From positions 62,954,561-63,018,560 of the forward strand of contig CM070569.1 in NCBI GenBank assembly GCA_036346355.1: DNA of 64,000 nucleotides, in the 5' to 3' direction. Position 1 is the first letter of the stretch, and every line of letters begins with the position of its first letter. Made by a program: the position numbers and the translations under genes. Below, in pieces: positions 11,065 to 21,469 of the stretch. The stretch comes from Rhipidocladum racemiflorum. Its lineage: Eukaryota; Streptophyta; Magnoliopsida; Poales; Poaceae. The notes under the pieces were generated by a model. The model was not told the origin of the DNA, did not search any database, and was given only the letters and a program-made list of their open reading frames with translations.

Positions 11065-11760
11065 AGAGCCCGAGCCGAGCGGGTCGGAGAGCCGCTCGGG
11101 GTTTAACTTTGGCGGTAACCGTCGGCCGAGGTCGGTGATGCTAGGTCGCCGTGGCTGCCCGGGAGCCGTGCCGACCTAGAAAGAGCTCCGGTCAAGGCGA
11201 GCGCACCCTGGGTGTAGCTGAGCCCCCGAGCGGTCGTGAGCCGGTCGGGGTTTACCTGGCCGAGCTGCCGCGGACCCGAGGTCGGCGACGCTTTGGTCGG
11301 GGCCGCTTGTCGGTCATGCTCGCTTCAAAGAGCCCTGCAAGGCGAGCGCACCTTGGTGTAGCTCTGAGCCCCCGAGTGGGTCGGAGAGCCGGTCGGGGTT
11401 TAGCCCGATCACAGTAGTCGTCGACCCGAGGTCGGTGGCGTCTAGGTCGGCGATCGCTGGGAGTCGCGCCCGGCTGAAAGAGCCGGTCTTGTGTGGCTTC
11501 CGGTGGTCTCTTCCAGAGCCCCGAGCGGGTCGAGGAGCGGTCGGGGTTTACCTCGAAAAGTGGCCGCGGACCACGAGGTCGGCGACGCTTTGGTCGGGGC
11601 CGCCGCTTGTCGGTCGTGCCCTTAAAGAGCCGGTCTTGGCGCACCGGTGTGTAACCCCGAGCCCGGCGGGTCGGGGAGCCGGTCGAGGGTTACCTGGTCG
11701 GACTCTGGCAGCCACGGTGTCGTGGGTCCTCGTGAGTCGTGAGCGGACGCGTTTACCTTC
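11065..11760 (-). repeat. Tandem array of about 148 bp, five copies, in the Tat 3' region
   Basis: The landmark CGGGGTTTA recurs at 11097, 11246, 11394 and 11542, with a variant CGAGGGTTA at 11684. The spacings are 149, 148, 148 and 142 bp. Between landmarks the units share GACCGAGG/GTCGGCGACG(CTTTGGTCGG) and AAGAGCC...GGCGAGCGCACC blocks. The array abuts the 3' LTR. Tat/Ogre elements are known for hypervariable tandem repeats at this place, which can seed satellite DNA. Confidence 0.75.
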
Positions 11761-12439
11761 GTCGGTTTGAACGCCGTGCTCAGGCGAGCTACTATCGGGT
11801 AATCCGAGTGGAACCTTGGCGATCCCCTTGAGGGTTCGTTTCCAAGCCAGACGTAGCTCCTGCCGTGGGCGTCCGACTACCGGGGCGTTCCATAAAAACC
11901 TTTCCTTACTCGATCCCGTGTCGGATCGCCGGTCGTCCGCCGACCGGGCGCGGTGGCCGCTACTCATCGATGAGTTCCGCGGAGAGTGTGAGGTATGGTC
12001 TCGGACGCGAAGTCACGGTGATTGGGTCGTCGCCGACCCAGCCCGAGGCCCTCGGGGCTCACCGCGACTTCGCCCTCGCTCTTTACGTCTTTGGCGGCTT
12101 TCGTTCGGTGGTGGCCGGCCTTCGTAACCCACGGCCGCGGTGCGGGCCTCGAGTGCGAGCCTATAGGCGGCTTGCTCTCCGAGGCGGCGCCAAATGGCCG
12201 CTTGCATACCTTTCCGGCGCGGCGCGCCCGCCCATCGTAATCGGGCGAGGCCCGCGATCTTTGTCTTGGCCTTGGCGGCGCGAGGCGGCCATCTGTCGGG
12301 CGATTAATGCGCGATGGGATTTAAATGGATCGCGGCACGTTCACGGAAGCAAGCGGCGGCGACGGGCGGTTTGCGGCCGCGTTGATTTGCGTGAGGAGGC
12401 GTCGATTTGGCGCGAGGCGCGTCTGTTCCCTTTGGCGCC

Positions 12440-12445
12440 TATAAA
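12440..12445 (+). promoter_or_regulatory. TATA box of the long antisense gene in the Tat element
   Basis: TATAAA within GCGCCTATAAAGGAAGG, 140 bp before the ATG at 12580. The direction is opposite to gag-pol. Confidence 0.55.
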
Positions 12446-12579
12446 GGAAGGAGTGGGTGGCGTGGTAGGCGCCAAGCCTCTGTTCGCGCTCTGCAAAAAA
12501 GGAAAAGGGAAGAAAGAAAACGAGGGAAGAAGAGGAGCTTCACGCCGTCGCGTCGTTCCTCGCTTCTTCGCATTTGGAG

Positions 12580-15500
12580 ATGTCGCCGACCCGCACGGCC
12601 GCGGTGGAGTCGCTATCTCGATGCCTGGAGAGGAAGGAGTTCCTTCCTCCGCGCCCGAGTCCGCCGGGCGAGTTCACGGCCGGGACCGAGGTCCCCGAAC
12701 TTGAGGACGGCGAGATAGTCTCGCCGGGCGTTCTTCTACGAACGGGGCTTGGACTTCCGCTCCACCCGCTCGTCAGGGGTTGCTGCACTATTACGGGGAG
12801 AAGTTCATCACTGAACCCGAATGGAGTCCTCCATATTGCGGTCTTCATGACGCTGTGAGGCCTTTACGGGATTGAACCCCATTTTGGGCTCTGGCGCCAC
12901 TTCTTCTTAGGCCGTCACCGGACACACCGCCGGCCTCCTCGAGGCTCGATGATCCAAGCTGCGCAACCACCGCAAACCGTTCTACGTCGATTTGAGGTCG
13001 CCGACGTCTAACCGGGGTGGCATAGCGAGTGGTTCTATGTCCTAACCTCGACAACAAAGTGCCTCCCTTCAAAGGGGAATTTACCAACGCCGCATCCTCG
13101 TTGGGCTGGGGTCCTAACACGAAGGACCGGAAGAAGGTGGACGCGATCCTTGAAAAGCTCGCGGACCTGAGCGGCGGGCCTGGCAGGCAAGGTGGTCCTC
13201 GATGCGTTCATGGAGAGGCGCATCCAACCCCTCAAGGGTCGATTCGCCCCATGTTTGAGTACATTGGGCCGACCGACCTGCAAGGTCGTCGGGCGGAGCT
13301 CCTCTCCGTCGGAGATCTCGCTGCGTGTCCGCATCTCCATCGCGAGACACCGAACCAGCTGGCGAGGCGGCGCTGCTTCTCGCGCAGAATCCGTAACCTG
13401 GTACGCCTGACGGCTCTGTTCGCTTTTGCTTTGCTCGTTCCTTCGCCTCCTTACGGCGTGCTCAGCCCAGGCTCGGTGGATCGATCTCCGTCCCTTGCTG
13501 CCGGGGAAAAGGAGTTGAGGGCGGCCGCGCGCCGAAAGGAGAAGCAGGACGCCGCCACCTAGCGAAAAAAAGGCCGCCAAGACGCAGAGGAGGAAAGAGC
13601 GCGGACCGAGGCAGCGTGGCGAGGAGGTCTCGGAGGAGACCTCGGAAGAGACCTCGAGTGAGGGTGACGAGGAGTCGTTGCCGAGCGAGGGAGAGGAAGT
13701 CGCCGGAGGCGATTCTGGCGGCCGCGACGCGGGTCCCAGTCGCGGGGCCGGCGACCGCGGCTCCTCCGAAGAGACCGCGGGCGCAGGGTTTATCCTGCGG
13801 AAGCGCGGGTCCCTGTCGCCTCCTCGCGGGGGTCCGGCAAAGAGGGCACGTCAGGTGCCGGTTGTTCGCTCCTCCCGGTAAGTGACTTGCGCAATTCCTC
13901 TGGTGCTGACTTCTTCTGCAATTCCTGACCGACCGCTGTACGCAGGGGCCTCACCAGCGCTGGGAGGGCGCTGAGCCCTACTTCGGCGGTGAGGAACCGC
14001 CCCCTCCCGGTCCTGTCCGCGGGGCGTGCGGTGGTTGTCGGGAGCGGGGATCGTTCGGATGCGCTCCCCGCGGTAGGGCCCGTCGGCGAGGGGACGCTGC
14101 CAGAGGGGGACGCATCTGGGCCGCTGCCGGATGCGACTGCGCGGGCAGAAGCTCCGTTGGGCGTGCTCGCCGTCGTTGCCGACTGCTGAGGCCGGCGGAG
14201 TTCTCGCCTTCCCCGCTTTGCCGCCGACCGTGGAGGTCGGCGCAAGCCTGTCGCCGGGAAGCATCGATTCGCGGCGTTTAACGCCGGCGGGACGAGATCT
14301 ACCACCTCGCCGCCGGGCCGCCGCCACCGGCGGTCCGAGTGTCGCCGATGGGCGCCTGATACCGACCGCCACAGCGTTCGTCGGCGGGAAATCAAGTCGA
14401 AGCGATCGCCGATCGCCGCTGGCCGACTTGGCCCACCGACCGTCGGGGTCCGCGTTAGATTACGACGACGCAGAACGCGCGGATTGGGACGCTCTGGAGG
14501 AGGAGATGGGAAGGATCCACGCCGACCTTACCCTTGTTGTTGACGCCGCGTCCAAGGCGAGGAAGTCCATTGCTCAGGAGTCCCGCTCGGCCAGACTGGT
14601 AAGTTTGACGGGGATTTCTCTTGTGCATCTTCTTGACCGGGAAATGGAGACTGACCGGGCGGGTACTTGCAGCGCTTGACATCCCGAGCGGTGGACAAGT
14701 CAATGTTCCTCCGGCACTTGCACAGCCGGGGGAGTGCCGTAGGGAAAGAGCCGCTCGGCGCTTTCGGAGGGCGCTTGCCGCCGAGCAAGGAAGGGTCGCC
14801 TCGGCGGTCGGGCCGGTGGGGAGGTCGCCGAAGCCTTGCGGGAGGCTCAGCGACGTCTTGGTCGTTGGCCACCGAGGAGAGAGGGCCAGTCGTCCCTGGC
14901 GGATCTTTGCCGGCCAAGACTTCTGCAGACAAGCGGCGGATCCGCCGGCGGAGGCCGCCTCTATCGGGAGGAATGCGAGTCGGTCCGCAGGAGGCCGACC
15001 GGCCGGCCGAGCGGGATCTCGCTCGGGGGGAGCTCGTGACGATGAAGGAGCTTGCCGACCGTGCTACGGCCGACCAGGAAGCGCGTGCCAAGGTCGAGGA
15101 GGAACTTCGCGCCAAGGAGGCTTCCGTGGCCGGTGAGTAGTTCGTTCTTCCGGAGTCACCACTGCGGCGCCCCCGACGCGTTGTTTCGTCCCTGCAGATC
15201 TGCGAAAAAGCCTTACCGACGCGCTGGAGTCGCGAAGGGCGGCGGTGGAGGCACGAGACGCGGCGGTCGAGTCACGCGACTCGGCCCTTTTGAACAAACG
15301 GCTGGCGGAGAGGGATGCGGCCGATCTGGCGGCCCGGTGGCGGTCCTCCACGTGGGCGTCCAGGCCGCTGCGGCCATGTTCGGGCTTACTCAGGGCCCAG
15401 CGCCATCCCCGCCATGCTTGGGTGGATCCTCGAGCCGCGTCGGCGTCGGTCGGGAAGCGGCGGTGCTTGGCGCTTCCTCGGCCCTGGTCAACACCGTCTC

Positions 15501-15661
15501 TTATTACGACGGCGTCGACCTTGAGGCGGTCGGGAGCGGCGTCGGCTGGCCGACCGGCGACGAAGAGGTCGACGCTGTTCATGGCCCGGTCGATCCGTGC
15601 GCCCAAGAGATTGCCGCCGAATCTCGCCACAAATTCTCCGTCGGAAGGGGAGGAAGATTAG
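12580..15661 (+). pseudogene. Antisense intron-containing gene inside the Tat element (putative gypsy-type transposon domain)
   Basis: The start is an ATG at 12580. The N-terminal part has the look of the 'putative gypsy type transposon' domain (Pfam PF04195 family): a Glu-Phe-Leu-Pro-Pro-Arg-Pro-Ser segment, Glu-Asp-Gly-Glu-Ile-Val-Ser-Pro-Gly, then a Trp-Gly-Pro-Asn-Thr-Lys / Lys-Lys-Val-Asp-Ala-Ile-Leu block near 13110-13160. Three short introns with good consensus ends are visible: 13878-13945 (GTAAGT...ACGCAG), 14599-14672 (GTAAGT...TTGCAG) and 15133-15197 (GTGAGT...CTGCAG). The frame joins correctly across each one (phases 2, 0 and 1). After intron 1 comes a Pro/Ala/Gly-rich linker. After intron 2 comes a long charged coiled coil that continues across intron 3. 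It ends in an acidic tail with TAG at about 15659. Frameshifts near 12780, 13180 and 14187 make this copy a pseudogene. Its function is unknown. Confidence 0.65.
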
Positions 15662-16610
15662 TTTTCCTTCGCTTGCTTTTTGGCAATGTATGTAATGAAC
15701 AAGACTGCCCTAGTTGAGCTCAAACGCCGGTCGCTTTTAAGTTACTCTGCCCGTCTACCCCGTGTTTCTTTTATGAATTTGGGCAATTTTTCAACCGTAG
15801 CTACGAGGGCCCACAGGGGTGCCACGAGAGCGTGGCGTTGCACCGAGTTCATGCGAAGAGGACACGGGCGGGCGAGCTGCCTCGGCGATTGCTTGATGGA
15901 GGAGGTGTCGGGTCGGACCACCTCCTTCGCGGCTTAGCGGGTTGAAATCTAACCTAAGTAGGGTGCTCAGGCCGCTCATAGTGTTTCTTGCTCGGAGGGC
16001 TTGTTTCCCTCCGCAGAGTGCCACTGGCCGTGGCCGCGGGGCGAGGGCCGTAGCACTGAGCCGAGGGAAGTAGCCGCGAGGTAGATAGCTCGGTCGGTCG
16101 GAGCGGCTTAGGTTAGCGACCAGCGCTTTTAAATGATGGTCGGGTTGGGCCTGGGCGTAAGTTGTAGCATTCGCCGATCTATATCGAAGGCTCCGTCAGA
16201 CCACCGCTCGGCCCTTCGCTCGGGTAGCCTCCTTTTTGCGCAAAGTGCTACTTGAACCGTAGCAGCGGGGCGTGGGCGTAGCATTTTGGTTTTGAGGAGG
16301 TTACTTAAGAGGAGCTCGGTCGGAGTGGTAACCGGTTATCGATTTAGGTCGCCGACCCACGAGGTCATGCAGCCCCCGAGCGGTGCGTGGGGACTGAGGG
16401 TGCAGTCGCCACGCGCCGCTTGAGCTCGTGGCGATTCTTTCGAAAAGGAACTTTATGCTTTCGAGGATAAGGGTGGATTAACTCGCCTTGAGGACCGCGC
16501 CGATTTGAGCCGACGCTGGCGCTGTCTTCTCAAGGCCACGTGACCCCTGGCGCTGCCTTCTGCTTCCTCTCGCATTGCTTTGGCGACTTGGGGCGCTTAG
16601 CCTTCCGCCC
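15662..16610. other. Spacer between the two antisense units
   Basis: GC-rich sequence of the same character as the rest of the Tat 3' region, with further CCCCGAGCGG-type motifs. No credible coding frame. A TGTATGTAATGAAC stretch just after 15662 could serve 3'-end formation of the first unit. Confidence 0.4.
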
Positions 16611-16615
16611 GCAGT

Positions 16616-16992
16616 TATAAAAGGAGAGGCGCCAAGGTGCTGTTATTTCGCCAAGGTCGCCGCTAAACGGTTGCTTCGTGCGCTATGGCGGACCGCTACA
16701 CACAACTTCGAGAGGAGGTGGGCGACGAACAAGCCTGGCTGCGGGTGGTGGCGGAGGTCGAGGCCGAAGCCGTGCGTGGGGATGCGCGGCGAGTCGGCAT
16801 CCTTGTCGCGGGCATTCCCCAGCTGTGGGAGGTGAGGGCGCCGCTGATCCGGCGGTGATCGAGCGGCGCCACGTGTCGGCTTGGCTATCGGGCGCACACC
16901 AGGAGGAGTATCGTGCCTTTGCCGAGTAAAGGGACCTTGGCGAGTGGTTCCTTTTTTGGGTCGGGCCGGTGTTCCTCCTGTGAATGAATAAA
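16616..16992 (+). pseudogene. Compact antisense cassette: TATA, small ORF, poly(A) signal
   Basis: TATAAAA at 16616-16622, ATG at 16685, stop TAA at 16927-16929 and AATAAA at 16987-16992 follow each other on the plus strand, opposite to gag-pol. The ORF starts Met-Ala-Asp-Arg-Tyr-Thr-Gln-Leu-Arg-Glu-Glu-Val and is charged and helical. One frameshift near 16835 separates it from a matching tail (Glu-Arg-Arg-His-Val-Ser-Ala-Trp-Leu) that ends at the TAA, so the ancestral product was about 80 aa. I know no family for it. The neighbour downstream is integrase on the other strand, so transcripts would converge. Confidence 0.5.
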
Positions 16993-17602
16993 GTGTTGCT
17001 TCGCTTCCCGTTTCTTCCTTCTTCTTTGAGGACTTTTTTGCGCTTATGATTCGCCCATATTTGTAGTCTTTTGGGATCGCAGCGGATCCAGCGTAGGTTG
17101 GAGGTGGAATTTCTTGCGTTTTTTGCCGCCGAGATGACCCTTCCAACCGTAGGTTGGTTGTTCTTGTGTCAGCGGTTTTTGCAATGCGCAGAGTACTGCT
17201 TCGGGACCTTCGCTTTCGGGGCGTAGGTCGCGATACTGCGGCGAGCAAAAGATGGAAGAAAGAGGAAAGCACTTGGTTGTTCGAGAGTTGCGGCTTCGCT
17301 TTGCTCAAGTGTTTTTAGCGTGGTACAAAAAGAAGAGAGAGGCCGACTATGGATAGAACCTTCTCAGCTTCTCTATGTTCCAGGCGTTTGTCACGAGATT
17401 CCCTTCGGTGTCCTTGAGGCGGAAAGTGCCGGGTCGGAGGACTTCCGCGATGGTGAAAGGGCCCTCCCAAGGCGGGAGAGCTTGTGCCTGCCCTTCATGA
17501 CTGGACTTGGCGTAGCACTAAGTCGCCGACTTGAGCAAGCGCCAGCGGACCGTCGGTGTGGTAGCGACGCAACGCCCGCCGATATTTTGCCGATCAGTAA
17601 GA

Positions 17603-18295
17603 TCACGGCGTCTCGAGCTTCACGAGTCGGTCGAGGTCATCTTGCTGTTCCTCGATTGCCGTCTTGTTGTTGTAGTTCTGCACCCTTGGTGCGCCAGACT
17701 CAAGGTCGGTCGGGAGGACAGCCTCCGCCGAACACCAAGAAAAAGGAGTGAACCCGGTCGACCGAGTCGGCGTGGTTCGCAGACTCCAAAGCACGGGCGG
17801 TAGCTCGGCGGCCCATCGTCCCGCGAATTTCTTCAGTCGGCTGAAGATTCGCGGCTTGAGTCCTTGGAGGATCATGCCGTTGGCTCGCTCGGCCTGTCCG
17901 TTGGCTCGGGGGTGTGCCACTGCCGCCCAGTCGACTCGGATGTTGAAGTTGTCGCAGAACTCGAGGAACTCCTTTCCCGTGAACTGCGTCCCGTTGTCGG
18001 TGATGATGGAGTTGGGCACCCCGAACCGGTAGACAATGTCGCGGAAGAAACTTGCCGCCTGCGCCGATGTGATCTTTGCCAATGGCTTTGCTTCAATCCA
18101 CTTTGTGAACTTGTCTACGGCGACAAGCAAGTGAGTGAAGCCCCCGGGCGCCTTTCTGAAGGGTCCGACCAGGTCGAGCCCCCAAACCGCGAAGGGCCAT
18201 GTGATGGGGATCGTCTGCGGGGCTTGCGCGAGGAAGATGCGTCTGCCTGGCGAAGAATTGGCATCCTTCGCAGGTGCGGACAATCTGGGTCGCAT
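17603..18295 (-). pseudogene. Integrase core of the Tat element
   Basis: A 230-codon open stretch carries the retroviral-type integrase core: Asp in Gly-Leu-Asp-Leu-Val-Gly-Pro-Phe, Asp in Ile-Thr-Asp-Asn-Gly-Thr-Gln-Phe and Glu in Gly-Gln-Ala-Glu-Arg-Ala-Asn-Gly. The D,D-35-E triad is intact. The zinc-binding N-terminal part lies upstream (about 18300-18480) in other frames, so frameshifts break the polyprotein. The C-terminal part fades out by about 17390. Confidence 0.88.
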
Positions 18296-18579
18296 CTGCT
18301 CCGGCGGTCGGCCAGTAGAAACCGTGTCGGAAGGCTTTTCCTACCAGGGACCGCGGCGCGGCAGGGTGCCCGCGACACCCGTCGTGGATGTCCTGCAGAA
18401 GGTGCTTCCTTGGTCGGCCTAACGCACGAAGGATTCCTGACGGGCTCCTCTTGTAGAGGGCGCCGATCAGACGAAAGACTTATCCCGCCGAGCGAGGCGC
18501 CGAGCCTCGGTGGTATCGGCGGGGAGCGACCCGTTTGTCAATCGATCGACAAACGGTCGCCTCCAGTCGGTTTCGATGC

Positions 18580-20349
18580 TCAGGACGCCCAAGTCCGACC
18601 CAGGCGGGTGGGCATCTGACCGAAGATCAGTGGGGCCGCCCGCCTTTGGGGGGTCGGCGGCGCCCTCAGCACTCGGATCCAACCGGATTGATGGGCTGCT
18701 GAGGTCGGAGACGAAGATTCCAGGGGGAACCGGCCCCTTTCCGGAGGCGAGGTTGGCGAGGGAGTCGGCTTCACCGTTATAGCGTCGGTAGCTATGATGG
18801 AGCTCGAAACCCTTGAACTTCTCCTCAAGCTTGCGGACCTCCGAGCGATGGCGGCCATCCGAGCGTCACGGGGCTCGGTGGCTTTCATCACTTGGTCGAC
18901 GACCAGCTTGGAGTCGCCGCGAACGTTGAGCCATCGTGCGCCTAGGTCGGCGGCGATCCGAAGGCCGTTGACGAGGGCTTCGTACTCGGCGACATTGTTG
19001 GTGGCGTCGAAGAGTAGTCGTATGGCGTACCGGAGTTTGTTGCCGAGTGGGGAGATGATGACGACCCCCGCGCCGGCCCCGTTCTTGGTGTAAGACCCAT
19101 CGAAGTACATCGTCCAGTACTCCGGGTCCTCGACCGCCGCAGGGACTTGCGCCTCGGTCCACTCGGCGACAAAGTCCGCCAAGACCTGGGACTTGATCGC
19201 CGTCCTGGGGACGTACGATATGTCGAGGCCGTTGAGCTCGAGAGCCCATTTGGCGATCCTTCCAGAGCGTCGCGGTTGTGGACGACTTCTCCGAGCGGTG
19301 AGGAGGTTACCACGGAGATGGGGTGTCGATCGAAGTAATGGGCAAGCTTCCTCTTGGTGATGAGCACCGAGTACAGTAACTTCTGTATCTGGGGATATCG
19401 GACCTTTGTTTCGGAGAGCACCTCGCTGACGAAGTAGACCGGCCTCTGCACCTTGAGAACGCGGCCTTCCTCCGCTCGCTCCACAACAAGTGCCGCTGAC
19501 GACATGAGTCGTGGCGGCGATGTAGAGGAGCAAAGGCTCCTGCGGCTCCGGGGCGACCAGGACCGGAGGTGAGGTCAGAAAGACCTTTAGTCGACTAAAG
19601 GCTTCCTGAGCTTCGTTGGTCCAGGAAAAATGGTCGGACTTCTTCATCAGCTTGTAGAGTGGCATCCTCGTCACGAGGCGGGATACGAAGCGACTTAGTG
19701 CCGCGAGGCATCCCATCAGCCTTTGAACTCCCTTCAGATCGTTGATTGGCCCCATCCTTGCGATAGCGGAGATCTTATCTCGGTTGGCTTCGATGCCGCG
19801 CTCGGAGACGATGAATCCCAGCAACTTGCCCTTGGGGACCCCGAAGACGCACTTCTCGGGGTTGAGCTTTATGCGAAACCGTCGGAGGTTCGCAAAAGTC
19901 TCCTCCAGGTCGGTGATGAGGTCATCGGCCTTCCTGGTTTTGACAACGATGTCGCCGACGTGAGGCTTCGATGTTACGCCAATTTGGTCTGAAAAACACG
20001 CCTGCATACATCGCTGGGATGTGGCGCCTGCGTTTTTCAGACCAAAAGGCATCGTGACGTAACAGTACGAGCCATACGGGGTGATGAAGGAGGTCGCGAG
20101 CTGATCGGACTCCTTCATCGCAATCTAGTGATAGCCCGAGTAGGCATCCAAAAAGGAAAGGGACTCACACCCGGCGGTGGAGTCCACGACCTGGTCGATG
20201 CGAGGCAATGGGAATGGATCTTTCGGACAGGCCTTGTTGAGGCTCGTGTAGTCAACGCACATTCTCCATTGCCCCGACTTTTTCTTTACAAGGACGGGAT
20301 TGGCGAGCCACTCGGGGTGACGCACTTCCCTTACAAAACCGGCGGGCAA
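18580..20349 (-). pseudogene. Reverse transcriptase, RNase H and second RNase H of the Tat element
   Basis: RT begins in the frame at 20349-20125 (Trp-Arg-Met-Cys-Val-Asp-Tyr, Phe-Leu-Asp-Ala-Tyr-Ser-Gly-Tyr-His), is cut by TAG at 20127-20125, and continues from 20124. The catalytic Tyr-Val-Asp-Asp box reads His-Val-Gly-Asp (codons at 19962-19951), so one catalytic Asp is lost. The thumb and the first RNase H follow, the latter in a shifted frame (about 19500-19300; Leu-Ala-His-Tyr-Phe). The original frame resumes near 19260 with a linker (Val-Pro-Arg-Thr-Ala) and a second RNase H: [13 protein letters not shown] and Arg-Gly-Asp-Ser. This matches the extra archaeal-type RNase H known from Tat-lineage elements. 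Confidence 0.88.
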
Positions 20350-20802
20350 AAGTTTGGCGATCTCTTCCCCAATGGCCCGTCGCTTCTCTTCGTCGAAACG
20401 GCGCAGCGCCGGGCGATCGGTCCGATCCCTGGCCGAATGTTCGAGGAGTGCTCGGCGACCTCCTTCGGGACTCCTGGCATGTCCGAGGGTCTCTGCCGAA
20501 GATGTCTCGGTTTGCTTGGAGGAAGTCGACGAGCGCCTTCCTATTTGGTGGTGAGGGCGGCCCCGATCCGCACGGTCTTGGCGGGATCCTCGGGATCAAC
20601 AAATGACCTCCTTCGTGTCCTCCGCGGACTTGAAAGAGCTAGTCCCCGACTTGCTGGAGTCGGGGCGGATCCGGCCTTCTCCTGGAGCCGGGCGAGCTCG
20701 GCGAGCGAGGACCGCCGAGGCCAGCTTCGCATTGCTTCGTCATGATTGTAGGCGAGCTGGAAAGATGTGGCCACGGTGATGACTCCTTGCGGCCTGGCAT
20801 CT

Positions 20803-21213
20803 TCAGCTTGAGGTAGGTGTAATTGGGGACCGCCATGAACTTCGCGTAGCATGGTCGCCCTGAATGGCGTGGTAGGAGCCGGGAAGTCCACAACCTCGAA
20901 AGTGAGGCTCTCGGTGCGGAAGTTGTCCTGCTCCCAAAGGTGACAGCAGCCGACTTGCCCGAGGGGTGGGCTGTTGGCCTGGCACGACGCCGTGAAAGGC
21001 GCCTTGCTCGGCCGGAGGGCGAGCGAGGACCCTCAGGGCATCCAGGGTCTCAACATACATGATGTTGAGATCGCTGCCGCCGCCCATGAGGACCTTGGTC
21101 AGCGCCGTCCCCACGATGGGGTCGACGACGAGCGGGTAGCGTCCCGGGTGCGGGATGTGGTCGGTCCGGTCGAAGGCGATCGGGTACTCCGACCACCTCA
21201 AGTAGGTGGGCAC
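20803..21213 (-). pseudogene. Retropepsin-like protease region of the Tat element
   Basis: The frame includes Trp-Ser-Glu-Tyr-Pro-Ile-Ala-Phe-Asp-Arg, His-Pro-Gly-Arg-Tyr-Pro-Leu-Val-Val-Asp, then Val-Leu-Met-Gly-Gly-Gly-Ser-Asp-Leu-Asn-Ile. The last motif is where retroelement aspartic proteases have Asp-Gly-(Gly/Ser/Thr). The catalytic Asp is Gly here (codon 21084-21082). The upstream part is in a different frame (21295-21050). Confidence 0.7.
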
Positions 21214-21469
21214 GGCGGGGGTAGCCGTGTGGACCTCTCGGTGGGCGAGCTAAAGCCGTCGCTTGGCGGCGTAGCGCTCCTCCTCCGAAGATCATGAGGC
21301 AACCGCCGAGCCGGGAACTCGTCGGCCGCTCATCGCCCTTTGCCCCGCTGCCGACGCCGTCGCGCTCTTCCCTTACCTCGCGACGTCGTGGGGTTTCCGA
21401 GAGAAACCGCCAGGACTTCGCAGCCCCGATACTTGTGCTTGACGGGATAGTCGTGGTTCGGGCACGGAC

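Noticed and set aside
10113..11106. Several 90-210-codon frames on both strands
   Set aside because: They lie in and across the Tat LTR and change frame between the two LTR copies.
11865..12704. 279-codon Arg-rich plus-strand frame
   Set aside because: It crosses the TATA box and start region of the antisense gene. Composition-driven, and overlapped by the better-supported frame from 12580.
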